The notes below the pieces were generated by a model, which was not told the DNA's origin, made no database searches, and saw nothing but the letters and a program-made list of their open reading frames with translations. A stretch of DNA of 64,000 nt from Marinimicrobium sp038419845 (GTDB taxonomy: Bacteria; Pseudomonadota; Gammaproteobacteria; Pseudomonadales; Cellvibrionaceae). The translations under genes were made by a program, and so were the position numbers. This document shows positions 49,744 through 60,165 of this stretch, piece after piece; position 1 is the first letter of the stretch; the number at the start of each line of letters is the position of its first letter. The stretch spans positions 124,001-188,000 of the forward strand of contig NZ_JBCAQT010000009.1 of NCBI RefSeq assembly GCF_038419845.1, written 5' to 3'.

Positions 49744-52602
49744 CTACAAACTCTCAATCCGCTTCACCTGCTCCTGCAGCTTACCCAAAGACGACTTCAG
49801 ACCGGCCAGGCGATCGCGCTCTTTATCGACCACTTCTGCCGGTGCTTTGTCGACAAAATTGGCGTTGCTCAATTTGCCTTCGGTCTTCTCGATGTCTTTT
49901 TCGAGCTTGGCGGTTTCTTTGCCCAGGCGCTCCAGTTCGGCGTCCTTGTCGATCAGGCCGGCCATGGGCACCAGCAGCTCCAGATCGCCGGCCAGGGCGG
50001 TGGCGGAGACCGGGGCCTCGTCGCCGGGGTTCAGCCAGGTGACGTCTTCCAGGGCGGCGATCTTGATCAGGTACTGGCGGTTTTCTTCCAGGCGGCGCTG
50101 ATCTTCTGCCGAACCGTTGTAGAAAAACACCGGCAATTTTTTCGCGGGTGAGATGTTCATTTCCCCGCGAATATTGCGCACGCCCAGAATCACGGCTTTC
50201 AGCCATTCAATATCGGCGACGGCGTCGCTATCGATTTTGCTGTCATCCGCGTGCGGGTAGGGCGCCAGCATGATGGTCTCGCCGGACACGCCCGCCAGGG
50301 ATTTGATTTTCTGCCAGATCTCTTCGGTGATGAATGGCATCAGCGGATGAGCCAGGCGCAGCACGGCCTCCAGTACCCGGATCAGGGTCTGACGGGTGCC
50401 GCGCTTCTGGATATCGCTGGCGTTCTCGTCCCACAATACCGGTTTGGACAGCTCCAGGTACCAGTCGCAGTACTCGTTCCAGACAAACTCGTACAGCGCC
50501 TGCGCGGCCAGATCCAGACGGTAGGTCTCCAGTCCTTCAGTGACTGCTTTTTCCGCCACCTGAAGGCGCGAAATGATCCAGCGGTCGGCCAGTGACAGGG
50601 CCACTTCGCCGTTGTTCTGGCCACAGTCTTCGCCCTCACACTGCATCAGCACATAGCGGGTCGCGTTCCAGATCTTGTTGCAGAAATTGCGGTAGCCTTC
50701 TACCCGGCCCATATCGAATTTGATGTCGCGTCCGGTGGAGGCCAGGGAGCAGAAAGTGAAACGCAGGGCGTCGGTACCGTAGGCGGCGATGCCGTCGGGA
50801 AACTCCTTGCGCGTCTGCTTCTCGATTTTCTTCGCATCTTTCGGGCGCATGAGGCCCTTGGTGCGTTTGGCCACCAGGCTTTCCAGGTCGATGCCGTCGA
50901 TGATGTCCAGCGGGTCCAGCACATTGCCCTTGGACTTGGACATCTTCTGGCCATAGCTGTCGCGCACCAGCCCGTGCACATACACGGTTTCAAACGGCAC
51001 CTGCGGGCGCCCCTGTTCGTCTTTGATCAGGTGCATGGTGAGCATGATCATGCGCGCGACCCAGAAGAAAATGATGTCGAACCCGGTCACCAGCAGATCG
51101 GTGGGGTGGAACTTCTTCAGAAAGTCGGTCTGTTCGGGCCAGCCCAGGGTGGAGAAGGTCCACAGGCCGGAACTGAACCAGGTGTCCAGCACGTCTTCGT
51201 CCTGCTGCAACTTGACGTCCATACCCAGGTTGTATTTGCTGCGTACTTCGGCTTCATTGCGCCCGACATAGACCTTGCCGCTGTCGTCGTACCAGGCGGG
51301 AATGCGATGGCCCCACCAGAGCTGACGGGAAATACACCAGTCCTGAATGTCCCGCATCCAGGAGAAATACATGTTTTCGTACTGCTTGGGGACGAACTGA
51401 ATGCGCCCGTCTTCCACCGCCTCGATGGCCGGCTCGGCCAGCGGTTTGGTGCTCACATACCATTGATCAGTGAGCCAGGGTTCGACCACCACACCGGAGC
51501 GATCACCGCGCGGTTGCTTGAGGGCGTGATCTTCAATCTGATCCATCAGACCGGAGGATTCCAGCGCTTCCACAATCGCCTCGCGTGCGGCGTAGCGGTC
51601 TTTGCCCGCCAGTTCGGCCGGCAGGTTGGTGTCCAGGTCGTCGCGGCTCTCACCGGCGTAGTTGAACACCTGGGCCCGTGCCAGAACGGCGGCGTCTTTG
51701 TCCAGAATATTGATCAGTGGCAGGTCGTGGCGTTTACCGACCTCGTAGTCGTTGAAATCGTGGGCGGGCGTGATTTTCACACAGCCGCTGCCGAATTCGG
51801 GGTCCACGTAGTCGTCGGCAATGATCGGGATGCGGCGGCCCACCAACGGCAGGTCGATAAACTTGCCCACCAGTGAGGCGTACCGTTCGTCTTCCGGGTG
51901 CACAGCCACGGCGCTGTCGCCCAGCATGGTCTCCGGGCGCGTGGTGGCCACCACCAGATAGTCTTTGCCTTCGGCGGTTTTGGCACCATCGGCGAGCGGG
52001 TAGCGCATGTGCCAGAAAAAGCCCTTCTCGTCGTGGTTCTCCACTTCAAGATCGGAGATGGCGGTGTGCAGTTTCGGGTCCCAGTTCACCAGGCGTTTGC
52101 CGCGATAGATCAGGCCGTCTTCGTGCAGGCGCACAAAGGCCTCTCTCACCGCGTCGGACAGGCCGTCGTCCATGGTGAAGCGCTCGCGGCTCCAGTCCAG
52201 AGAGGAGCCCAGGCGGCGCAGCTGACGGGTGATATTGCCGCCGGATTCGGCCTTCCATTCCCAGATCTTCTCCAGGAACTTCTCCCGACCCAGCTCGTGC
52301 CGGTCCTGGCCCTCGGCGGCCAGCTGGCGCTCCACCACCATCTGGGTGGCAATACCGGCGTGGTCGGTGCCCATCTGCCAGAGAGTGTCGTCGCCCTTCA
52401 TGCGGTGGTAGCGGATCATCGCGTCCATCACCGCATTGTTGAAACCGTGGCCCATGTGCAGGCTGCCGGTCACGTTGGGGGGCGGAATCATGATGCAGTA
52501 GGGGTCGCCGTCACCCTGGGGCTTGAAGTAACCCTTCTGTTCCCAGGTCTGGTACCACTCGCGTTCAATGGCGTGGGGCTGATAGTTCTTTTCCAGGGAC
52601 AT
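49744..52602 (-). CDS. valS: Valyl-tRNA synthetase
   Basis: A 952-residue class I synthetase with full domain set: PPPNVTGSLHMGH (HIGH motif, 49-52), the CP1 editing domain with TTRPETMLGD, the KMSKSKGNVLDP loop near residue 555, an anticodon-binding domain, and a C-terminal coiled coil (about 885-950, LERLGKETAKLEKDIEKTEGKL) that contacts tRNA. Length is normal for bacterial ValRS with the coiled coil. It is transcribed away from the acyl-CoA dehydrogenase gene. The converging side ends against a REP cluster. Confidence 0.97.
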   Translation of the reverse strand: MSLEKNYQPHAIEREWYQTWEQKGYFKPQGDGDPYCIMIPPPNVTGSLHMGHGFNNAVMDAMIRYHRMKGDDTLWQMGTDHAGIATQMVVERQLAAEGQDRHELGREKFLEKIWEWKAESGGNITRQLRRLGSSLDWSRERFTMDDGLSDAVREAFVRLHEDGLIYRGKRLVNWDPKLHTAISDLEVENHDEKGFFWHMRYPLADGAKTAEGKDYLVVATTRPETMLGDSAVAVHPEDERYASLVGKFIDLPLVGRRIPIIADDYVDPEFGSGCVKITPAHDFNDYEVGKRHDLPLINILDKDAAVLARAQVFNYAGESRDDLDTNLPAELAGKDRYAAREAIVEALESSGLMDQIEDHALKQPRGDRSGVVVEPWLTDQWYVSTKPLAEPAIEAVEDGRIQFVPKQYENMYFSWMRDIQDWCISRQLWWGHRIPAWYDDSGKVYVGRNEAEVRSKYNLGMDVKLQQDEDVLDTWFSSGLWTFSTLGWPEQTDFLKKFHPTDLLVTGFDIIFFWVARMIMLTMHLIKDEQGRPQVPFETVYVHGLVRDSYGQKMSKSKGNVLDPLDIIDGIDLESLVAKRTKGLMRPKDAKKIEKQTRKEFPDGIAAYGTDALRFTFCSLASTGRDIKFDMGRVEGYRNFCNKIWNATRYVLMQCEGEDCGQNNGEVALSLADRWIISRLQVAEKAVTEGLETYRLDLAAQALYEFVWNEYCDWYLELSKPVLWDENASDIQKRGTRQTLIRVLEAVLRLAHPLMPFITEEIWQKIKSLAGVSGETIMLAPYPHADDSKIDSDAVADIEWLKAVILGVRNIRGEMNISPAKKLPVFFYNGSAEDQRRLEENRQYLIKIAALEDVTWLNPGDEAPVSATALAGDLELLVPMAGLIDKDAELERLGKETAKLEKDIEKTEGKLSNANFVDKAPAEVVDKERDRLAGLKSSLGKLQEQVKRIESL

Positions 52603-52697
52603 GCGGTATCCTGTCGTCGTGTCGTGATGGTTGCGCGACTTGCGTAAAAGGCGCGATTATACAGCTTCCAGACTCACCGGCCTACCGGGAGGCGACT

Positions 52698-54383
52698 ATG
52701 ACTGGTCCAGGCAATCACGATCACGGTTCGGCGGCGAACAGCCCGGCCGAGACCCACGAAGTGTTCAACGTGCCGCCGGCGCTTGAGGACTTTAACGCCT
52801 ACAGCGAAGATGCGGCACTGCAGGAGATGGTGCGCGCCATGGGCGCGGGCTGGGCCGAGTCGGATCTGCATCTGCAGGGGCGCCGCAGCGGCTCGGCGGA
52901 ACAGATTGCGCTGGGCTTTGCCGCCAACGCCAACCCCCCGACGTTGAAGACCCACGACCGCTGGGGCCACCGGCTGGACTGGGTGGAGTATCACCCGGCC
53001 TACCACCAGTTGATGCGCGATGCGGTGGCCCAGGGCCTGCATGCCTCCCCCTGGCGCGAGCCTCGCGCGGGCGCCCATGTGCGCCGCGCCGCGCTCAACT
53101 ACCTGCACACCCAGGTGGAGCAGGGGCACGGTTGCCCGATTACCATGACCTTTGCCTGTGTGCCCGCACTCAAGCATCAACCCGAAGTGGCCGAGCAGTG
53201 GCTGCCGGGCATCACATCCCTGGAGTACGACCCACGCAATTGCCACTACCGGGAGAAAACCGGCCTGACCATCGGGATGGCGATGACCGAAAAGCAGGGC
53301 GGCTCCGACGTGCGGGCCAATACCACGCGCGCCAAACCCCTGGCGGGCGTCGGCGGGGGCGAGCGCTACCAGCTGGTGGGGCACAAGTTCTTCATGTCCG
53401 CGCCCAACAGCGATGGGTTTTTGATGCTGGCCCAGGCCGAGGGCGGCCTCTCCTGTTTTCTGGTGCCCCGCTGGCGACCGGAGGGCGGCAAAAACCCGAT
53501 ACTCCTGCAGCGTCTGAAAGACAAGATGGGCAATGTCTCCAATGCCTCCAGCGAGATGGAGTTGCGCGGTGCCGAGGGGTGGCTGCTGGGTGAAGAGGGG
53601 CGGGGCGTGCCCACCATTTTGCAGATGGTGGCCCTGACCCGGTTTGACTGCACCCTGGCCTCAGCCGCGGCCATGCGCCAGGGGGTGCTGCAGGCGATTC
53701 ATCATTGCGCCCACCGGCGGGCATTCGGCAAAGCCCTGTTGGATCAGCCCCTGATGCAGAATGTGCTGGCCGACCTGGTGGTGGAGAGTGATGCGGCCCT
53801 GGTGCTCGCCATGCGCCTGGCGCGGGCGCTGGATCAGGCCGACGACCCCGCCGAACAGGCGCTGATGCGCCTGGCCACGGCGCTGGGAAAATACTGGGTC
53901 TGCAAACGGGTGCCGGGCCACAACTACGAGGCCATGGAGTGCCTAGGCGGCAGCGGGGTGATGAATGAATTCATGACCGCGCGCCTGTACCGGGAAGCGC
54001 CGATCAACGCCATCTGGGAGGGCAGCGGCAATATCCAGTGTCTGGATGTGTTGCGGGCGCTGGATAAACAACCCGAAAGCCGGGAGGTGCTGGAGCGGGA
54101 GCTGTCCCGCACCCGCGGTTCCGATTCTCGCCTGGATCGGCATATGGATGAATTGTCGGCGGCGCTGAATGACAGCGGCGCCCGCGAGTATCGGGCCCGG
54201 AGTCTGGCCGAAGCCATGGCGGTGGGGCTGCAGGCGTCATTGCTGGTGCGCTACGGTGATTCGCGCGTGGCGGAGGCGTTTATTGCCAGTCGCATTGACC
54301 GGCCGCACGGGCTGTACGGCAACTTACCTCGGGGGACGCCGACCCGGGCGATCATCAGTCGGGCTTTGCCTATGTACGCATGA
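52698..54383 (+). CDS. aidB: AidB-like acyl-CoA dehydrogenase
   Basis: A 561-residue flavoprotein of the acyl-CoA dehydrogenase superfamily in the AidB subgroup. It has the long N-terminal helical extension (about 1-170) and a middle GMAMTEKQGGSDVRANTTRA segment (about 196-215, FAD/substrate loop). The C-terminal half has ALTRFDCTLASAAAMRQ and ECLGGSGVMNEFMTARLYREAPINAIWEGSGNI (about 415-447). AidB of E. coli belongs to the alkylation-damage (Ada) response and binds DNA; the present protein keeps the extra C-terminal helices used for DNA contact. It is divergent from valS. Substrate not known. Confidence 0.88.
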   Translation: MTGPGNHDHGSAANSPAETHEVFNVPPALEDFNAYSEDAALQEMVRAMGAGWAESDLHLQGRRSGSAEQIALGFAANANPPTLKTHDRWGHRLDWVEYHPAYHQLMRDAVAQGLHASPWREPRAGAHVRRAALNYLHTQVEQGHGCPITMTFACVPALKHQPEVAEQWLPGITSLEYDPRNCHYREKTGLTIGMAMTEKQGGSDVRANTTRAKPLAGVGGGERYQLVGHKFFMSAPNSDGFLMLAQAEGGLSCFLVPRWRPEGGKNPILLQRLKDKMGNVSNASSEMELRGAEGWLLGEEGRGVPTILQMVALTRFDCTLASAAAMRQGVLQAIHHCAHRRAFGKALLDQPLMQNVLADLVVESDAALVLAMRLARALDQADDPAEQALMRLATALGKYWVCKRVPGHNYEAMECLGGSGVMNEFMTARLYREAPINAIWEGSGNIQCLDVLRALDKQPESREVLERELSRTRGSDSRLDRHMDELSAALNDSGAREYRARSLAEAMAVGLQASLLVRYGDSRVAEAFIASRIDRPHGLYGNLPRGTPTRAIISRALPMYA

Positions 54384-54395
54384 CTTTGGGGGAAG

Positions 54396-54558
54396 TTGGC
54401 GGATGCGCTTGACGCTCCGAGGCGCCGGACCGACCCACCCTACGAACTTGGCGGATGCGCTTGACGCTTATCCGCCCTACATAAACGGCCGTGGTATACG
54501 TAGGGCGGATAAGCTGTAAGCGCATCCGCCATTCCCAAACCAGAAGCGCATCCGCCGC
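54396..54558. repeat. Solo REP-like repeat cluster (same family as the RAYT flanks)
   Basis: Four units: 54396-54444 and 54448-54480 (forward), 54500-54530 (inverted, with a GCTGTAAGC variant core) and a partial 54543-54558. The unit TTGGCGGATGCGCTTGACGC matches that at 49592. It occupies the gap between the acyl-CoA dehydrogenase and the glutathionyl-hydroquinone reductase gene. No transposase gene is next to it, as expected for trans mobilisation. Confidence 0.85.
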
Positions 54559-54566
54559 CAAAACCT

Positions 54567-55544
54567 TCACCGATTATGCGGCGCATCCAGATTCAACTCC
54601 GGCCCTTCGGGCACGATGCGGGTGGGGTTGATGGTGTCGTGGCTGTAGTAGTAATGGTTCTTGATGTGGTCAATGTGCACCGTCTCGGCCACGCCCGGCA
54701 CCTGGTACAGTTGCCGCAGGTAATTGGACAGGTTCGGGAAGTCGGCAATGCGGTGGCGGTTGCATTTGAAGTGGCCCACGTACACGGCATCAAACCTCAC
54801 CAGCGTGGTAAACAGCCGCCAATCCGCTTCAGTGATCTCCTCGCCCGCCAAAAACTTTTGCCGGGCCAGAATCGCCTCGACATCATCTAATGCCGAGAAC
54901 AATTGATGGTAGGCTTTTGAATAGGCTTCCTGTTTGGTGGCGAAGCCCGAGCGATACACGCCGTTGTTGATGTTGTGGTACACCTTTTCGTTAATCGCGT
55001 CGATGGCGTCGCGCTGCGCCTCGGGGTAATAATCCCGGGGTGATTGTGCCAGATCCCGGAAACCGCTGGAGAGCATGCGGATGATTTCCGCCGACTCGTT
55101 GCTGACAATGGTCTCGCGCTGCTTGTCCCACAGGACCGGCACAGTGACCCGACCGGAATAGTCCGGCTGCGCTTTGGTGTAGACCTGATGCATGCAGTCG
55201 AAGCCATACAGCGGCTCCGGTCCTTCAGTGTTGAAAGCCTTGTCGGCTTTGAATTCCCAGCCGTTTTCGAGCATGTAGGGGTGAACCACTGAGTAGCTGA
55301 TCACATCTTCCAGGCCCAAAAGCTTACGGAAGATCAGTGTCCGGTGCGCCCAGGGGCAGGCGTAGGATACGTAAAGGTGATAGCGTCCCTTCTCCGCCTT
55401 GAAGCCGCCCTCGCCACTGGGGCCCGCGCTGCCATCGGGGGTGACCCAGTTGCGGAACTGGGCGTCTTCGCGAATGAATTCGCCACCGGTTTTTTCGGTG
55501 TCATACCACTGGTCGTGCCACTGACCTTTAACCAAGAGACCCAT
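54567..55544 (-). CDS. yqjG: Glutathionyl-hydroquinone reductase (Xi-class glutathione transferase)
   Basis: A 325-residue GS-hydroquinone reductase, which uses glutathione to reduce GS-(chloro)hydroquinones to hydroquinones in the cytoplasm. The active site is the thiolate Cys63 in YACPWAHRTL. An N-terminal thioredoxin-like half (with a VPVLWDKQRETIVSNESAEIIR substrate loop around 147-168) is followed by the helical GST domain, which ends at about residue 310. The family is the ECM4/YqjG type. ATG 55544 is chosen. It is divergent from the RND adaptor gene across a 274-bp gap that shows no obvious site. Confidence 0.93.
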   Translation of the reverse strand: MGLLVKGQWHDQWYDTEKTGGEFIREDAQFRNWVTPDGSAGPSGEGGFKAEKGRYHLYVSYACPWAHRTLIFRKLLGLEDVISYSVVHPYMLENGWEFKADKAFNTEGPEPLYGFDCMHQVYTKAQPDYSGRVTVPVLWDKQRETIVSNESAEIIRMLSSGFRDLAQSPRDYYPEAQRDAIDAINEKVYHNINNGVYRSGFATKQEAYSKAYHQLFSALDDVEAILARQKFLAGEEITEADWRLFTTLVRFDAVYVGHFKCNRHRIADFPNLSNYLRQLYQVPGVAETVHIDHIKNHYYYSHDTINPTRIVPEGPELNLDAPHNR

Positions 55545-55818
55545 GAGTCTGCTCCTGTCTGCAAATGTTGTGTTGAGACCAAGCCTAAAGCGCTTTTGAT
55601 TCCAAGCCTAAAGGCCTTTGCGCAAGATATCCACGGCACTGTTAAGACCAATAACCAATCTTTACATTTACTGGTACTCGCCGGCGCGGGGTTCTGTCGT
55701 CATTTGTATGATTTTAGCGTAGCCTATGAAGCTAGTGTGCTGTAACACCCTAGTGACTGATCTCTTGTCACGGTTTCGCAGTATTCTGCCCCTCTACTCA
55801 ATCGACCGATAACGAATT

Positions 55819-56922
55819 ATGAAACAATCGTGGTACATCATAAGCAGTGCACCTCGCACGCTCGGTGCTCTTCTTCTCTTGTCTCTCATTACCGGCATCA
55901 CTGGCTGCTCCGACACCTCAGAGGAGTCGGATAGCGAAGGGGACGAGCGTCCCGCCCAGCCGATACTGACCGCTGAAGTCGAGTACGACGTGGAGAGCAC
56001 GTTTGTGGAGGCCATCGGCACGTCCCGGGCGCTTCGCTCCGTCGAACTGGAGCCGTCAGTGACCGGGGAAGTCTCCGAAGTGGCCATTTCCGCTGGAGAG
56101 CGAGTCGAGCAGGGGCAGGTGCTGTTGCGCCTGGATGACCGCGATGAGCGGCTGGCCGTGGAGCTGGCCGAAGTGGAGCTGGCCGATGCCAAGCGCTTGC
56201 TGGACCGCTACCAGCGCTCGGCCGCCAGCGGCGGGGTGACCCAGTCCGACCTGGATGCCGCCAACAGCGAGGTCGACCGGGCCCGAATCGCCCTGGAGCG
56301 GGCAAAAGTCCAGCTTGATTATCACACCATCGAGGCGCCGTTCACGGGGCATGTGGGCATGACTGACGTTGACCCGGGTGCCTGGATCGGTCCGGACTCC
56401 GTAATTACCACACTGGACGACCGCACGACGCTGTTGGTCCGCTTTCAACTGCCGGAGCTGTTGTTTGGCCGCTTGCAGGCGGGCGACACCATTCAGCTGA
56501 GCACCTGGAGCGACAGGTTTTCTGTGGCCGAGGGGGAAATTGTGGATGTGGACTCCCGCATTGATGAAGCCCGGCGAACGTTTACGGTGCGCGCTCACGT
56601 CGACAACACAGCCGATAACCTGCGCCCCGGCATGAGCTTTCGCGTGCAGATGACACTCTCCGGCAACCGATACCCGAAAGTGCCGGAAATTTCTCTGCAG
56701 TGGGGAGGCGAGGGCGCCTATGTCTGGATCGTGGAGGACGGCAAAGCCGAGCGGGTGATGGTCAATATTGTCCAGCGCAGCGCCCAGGGGGTGCTGGTGG
56801 AAGCCGACTTTCCCGACAATGCCCATATCGTGACCGAGGGCGTTCACGCCGTACGTGAAGGGGCGCGAGTCAGACCATTGAATGCCGAGTTGGAAACGGC
56901 GCAGACGGGAGATGAGTCGTGA
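55819..56922 (+). CDS. RND efflux periplasmic adaptor (membrane-fusion) lipoprotein
   Basis: A 367-residue HlyD-like subunit that links an RND permease to an outer-membrane channel. Type II signal peptide ends in ITGC (Cys30), then an acidic spacer. A barrel-sandwich domain (about 55-95 and 150-185, EVSEVAISAGERVEQGQVLLRLDDR ... HTIEAPFTGHVGMTDVDPGAW), an alpha-hairpin (about 100-150), and the beta-barrel and membrane-proximal domains follow. Its stop overlaps the start of the permease gene by four bases (GTGA). The outer-membrane channel gene is not in the window, so a shared TolC-type channel is likely. Confidence 0.93.
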   Translation: MKQSWYIISSAPRTLGALLLLSLITGITGCSDTSEESDSEGDERPAQPILTAEVEYDVESTFVEAIGTSRALRSVELEPSVTGEVSEVAISAGERVEQGQVLLRLDDRDERLAVELAEVELADAKRLLDRYQRSAASGGVTQSDLDAANSEVDRARIALERAKVQLDYHTIEAPFTGHVGMTDVDPGAWIGPDSVITTLDDRTTLLVRFQLPELLFGRLQAGDTIQLSTWSDRFSVAEGEIVDVDSRIDEARRTFTVRAHVDNTADNLRPGMSFRVQMTLSGNRYPKVPEISLQWGGEGAYVWIVEDGKAERVMVNIVQRSAQGVLVEADFPDNAHIVTEGVHAVREGARVRPLNAELETAQTGDES

Positions 56923-59900
56923 GTGAGGGGCAGGATCCACGTCGGGCGGCGCCGGTCGATGACCTTCCCAGCGTCAGCATCCGCCGTCCCATACTGATAT
57001 TGGTGATCAACCTGCTGATTGCGCTGGCGGGTGTGGCGGCGATTCTCGCGGTTGAGGTCAGAGAGTTGCCGGATGTGGACCACCCCTATGTGTCGGTCAG
57101 CGGTAATTACCCGGGTGCCTCACCGGAGACCATGGACGCGGAGGTGACCAGTATCGTCGAAGGCGCGGTTGCCCGTGTCTCGGGGCTGCGCAGCATCCGC
57201 TCCGATAGCGAAGAGGGCAACTTTCGCATGGGGCTGGAGTTCAACCCGGGGGTGGAACTCAATGATGCCGCTTCAGAGGTACGTGAAGCGGTCAGCCGGG
57301 TGCGGGATGAGCTTCCCGACGATGTCGAACAGCTGACCATCACCAAAGCCGATCCGGACGCCGGCTCCATCATCAATATTGCCGCCATCAGTGACGTGCT
57401 GTCGGAGACCGAGCTGACCCGACGGGTCGAGCAGGAAATCGTGCCCGAGCTGATCTCCGTGACGGGAGTAGCCGATGTTCGGGTATTTGGCGGGCGCGAC
57501 AGGGTGGTCCGCGTGGTGGTCGATCCCATACGTCTGGCGAGTGTGGGCCTGGGCGTGGCCGATGTGGCGGCGGCGCTGCGAACGGCCCCCTACGATGTAC
57601 CCAGCGGCAGCTTCCGCTCCAATGATCAGGAGTTGCTGGTCAGAGCCGACGCCACCGCGATCTCCGAGCGGGAAATCCAGGAAATCGTGGTCTCCGGTAG
57701 CACCAAAATCGGCGATGTGGCCCGGGTGTTTTACTCGCCCCAGGATGCCAGCTCGCTGGTGCGCTACAACGGCCAGCCGGTGGTGGGGCTCGGCATCGTG
57801 CGCCAGGCGCAATCCAATACTCTGGAAATCTCGGAAGGCATCCATCGGATGATGGGCCCTCTCAACGAGCGTTTCGATGACATTCAGCTGTCGGTTACCG
57901 AAGACAATGCCACCTTCATCAAGGGCTCAGTGCGCGAGGTGATCACCAGCCTGCTGCTGACCGTCGCCATTGTGGTGGGCACCATCTGGCTCTTCATGGG
58001 CTCCTTCCGGATCACCCTGGTTCCCAGCCTGGCGATACCCATCGCCCTGGTCGGGACTGTGGCGGCCATCTGGGCGCTCGGTTTTTCCATCAATATCCTC
58101 ACGCTGTTGGCGCTGGTGTTGGCCACCGGTCTGGTGGTGGATGATGCGATTGTGGTGTTGGAGAACATTCAGCGCCGTCGCCACCAGGGGCTCGGAGCCC
58201 GCGCCGCCGCCGTGCTGGGCACGCGACAGGTCTTTTTCGCGGTGGTCGCGACCACGGCGGTGCTGGTCTCGGTTTTTGTCCCCATCGCCATTCTGCCCAG
58301 TACCGCGGGCCGGCTGTTCCGTGAGTTCGGTTTTGTGCTGGCGGTGGCGGTCATCATTTCCTCCTTCGTGGCCCTGTCTCTGGTGCCCGCCGCCGCGGCC
58401 CGCATCTCGCCCGAGCGCAAAGACGAAGTCCACCCGATCCGCGATCGACTGCACCGGCTCGGGGACTACCTGGCCCGTGGCTACGGTTGGATGATCGATC
58501 ATGCGCTGTCTCACGCCTGGTTGACCTTTGGCATTGCCGTGCTGGTGGTGATCGGCGCCGGCTTTGCCTACACCGTGGTGCCCAATGAGCTGCTGCCCGA
58601 AGAGGACCGGGGGGTGATCTATATCGGCACCAATGGGCCGGAGGGCGTCGGGCTTGAATACAGCGAACGACAGGCACAGAAAGTCAGCGATGTGGTCCAG
58701 CCGTTGCTGGACTCCGGTGAAGTGGAATTGGCCTTTTCCATCATCGGTTGGCGCGATCCCAACCGGGCCCTGTTCGTGCTCCCCCTGAAACATTGGGATG
58801 AGCGTGAGCGCACCCGTATGGAAATTGCCGAGGAGCTGGAAGAGCCGTTGAATGCCATTCCCGGTATCTCCACCTGGATCGGCAGTGGCAACAGCCTGGA
58901 TATTCGCGGCGGAGGACAGGGCAACAGTCTGGAGGTGGCACTCACCGGCCCGGATTACGATCAGATCTATGCCGCCGCGGAAGAGTTTATCGCCGAAATC
59001 GAAGAGCGCTTCGACTACCTGTCTGACCCGGACCTGGATTACGACCCCAACAAACCCCAGTTGTCGGTCAATATTGATCGGCGCCGTGCCTCCGAACTGG
59101 GGGTAGAGCTGGACGATATCTCCACTACCATGCGCTCAATGATCCAGGGCTTTGATGTCGTGGATCTGAGTGTGGGCGATGAAGCCATCCCGATTGTGCT
59201 CGAATCGGCCACGGGACAGATTCGCACGCCCAATGATCTGGTGAACCTCTACGTTACCTCGGAAGGTGGCGACCTGATTCCGCTCTCGTCCGTGGTCGAC
59301 ATTCGCGAAGACAACGTAGCGGCGGAGCTGGAACGGCACTCACAGCGCCGGGCCATCGAGATTGAGTTTCAGCTGGATGAAGACATCCCGATGCAGCGCG
59401 CCGTGGATGAAGTCCGTGCGATGAGTGCCGAGACGCTACCGCGTGGCATCAGTCTGATTTTCCAGGGCGAAGCCCAGACGCTGGGTGAAACCTCCCGGGA
59501 TGTGGCGATGACCTATATCATCGCCCTGGTGGTAGTGTTCCTGGTGTTGTGCGCCCAGTTTGAAAGCTTTACCAGTGCCCTGATCGTGATGGTGACCGTA
59601 CCCTTCGGGATCGCGGCGGCGATTCTGGCGATACTGATAACTGGCACGAGCATCAACATTTACTCCCAGATCGGCCTGGTCATGCTGATCGGTCTGATGG
59701 CCAAGAACGGCATTCTGCTGGTGGAGTTTGCCGATCAGCTGCGCGACATGGGCCACTCGGTGTTGAGTGCGGTTCGCACGGCGGCCATGGTCCGCCTGCG
59801 CCCCATTACCATGACCATGATGTCGACCGTATTGGGTGGTCTGCCCCTGATCCTCAGTAGCGGCCCTGGTGCCGAGTCCCGCTGGGCCATTGGCTGGGTG

Positions 59901-60074
59901 ATCTTCGGGGGGTTGGGCCTGGCGGCTCTGTTTACCCTGTTCCTCACACCGGTGGTGTATCTGGGGCTCGCCCGCTTTGCCAAGCCGCGAGCGGCCGAAG
60001 GAGAAAAAATGATGACCGAAATGGACGAGGCGGAGCTGATTCCCGATTCGGATACCGAATGGCGCACGTCGTGA
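56919..60074 (+). CDS. RND multidrug efflux permease, HAE1 (AcrB-like) family
   Basis: A 1051-residue inner-membrane proton/drug antiporter. N-terminal helix (about 24-44), two periplasmic porter/docking regions (about 45-330 and 560-870), and eleven further helices. The proton-relay Asp pair is readable in LVLATGLVVDDAIVVLENIQRR (about 404-415), and the TM10 Lys in GLMAKNGILLVEFADQLRD (about 930-945). The adaptor gene overlaps its start by four bases (start GTG at 56919), so both form one operon. The exported substrates cannot be deduced. No regulator gene is adjacent. Confidence 0.95.
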   Translation: MSEGQDPRRAAPVDDLPSVSIRRPILILVINLLIALAGVAAILAVEVRELPDVDHPYVSVSGNYPGASPETMDAEVTSIVEGAVARVSGLRSIRSDSEEGNFRMGLEFNPGVELNDAASEVREAVSRVRDELPDDVEQLTITKADPDAGSIINIAAISDVLSETELTRRVEQEIVPELISVTGVADVRVFGGRDRVVRVVVDPIRLASVGLGVADVAAALRTAPYDVPSGSFRSNDQELLVRADATAISEREIQEIVVSGSTKIGDVARVFYSPQDASSLVRYNGQPVVGLGIVRQAQSNTLEISEGIHRMMGPLNERFDDIQLSVTEDNATFIKGSVREVITSLLLTVAIVVGTIWLFMGSFRITLVPSLAIPIALVGTVAAIWALGFSINILTLLALVLATGLVVDDAIVVLENIQRRRHQGLGARAAAVLGTRQVFFAVVATTAVLVSVFVPIAILPSTAGRLFREFGFVLAVAVIISSFVALSLVPAAAARISPERKDEVHPIRDRLHRLGDYLARGYGWMIDHALSHAWLTFGIAVLVVIGAGFAYTVVPNELLPEEDRGVIYIGTNGPEGVGLEYSERQAQKVSDVVQPLLDSGEVELAFSIIGWRDPNRALFVLPLKHWDERERTRMEIAEELEEPLNAIPGISTWIGSGNSLDIRGGGQGNSLEVALTGPDYDQIYAAAEEFIAEIEERFDYLSDPDLDYDPNKPQLSVNIDRRRASELGVELDDISTTMRSMIQGFDVVDLSVGDEAIPIVLESATGQIRTPNDLVNLYVTSEGGDLIPLSSVVDIREDNVAAELERHSQRRAIEIEFQLDEDIPMQRAVDEVRAMSAETLPRGISLIFQGEAQTLGETSRDVAMTYIIALVVVFLVLCAQFESFTSALIVMVTVPFGIAAAILAILITGTSINIYSQIGLVMLIGLMAKNGILLVEFADQLRDMGHSVLSAVRTAAMVRLRPITMTMMSTVLGGLPLILSSGPGAESRWAIGWVIFGGLGLAALFTLFLTPVVYLGLARFAKPRAAEGEKMMTEMDEAELIPDSDTEWRTS

Positions 60075-60165
60075 TGTGAATGACCGCGCGTCCGGCCAGT
60101 GAACAAGGTTCTGGCAGTGAATTGTGCCAAAACTTAAACGAAGGCGAAAAAGGTGTTATGGTAAC

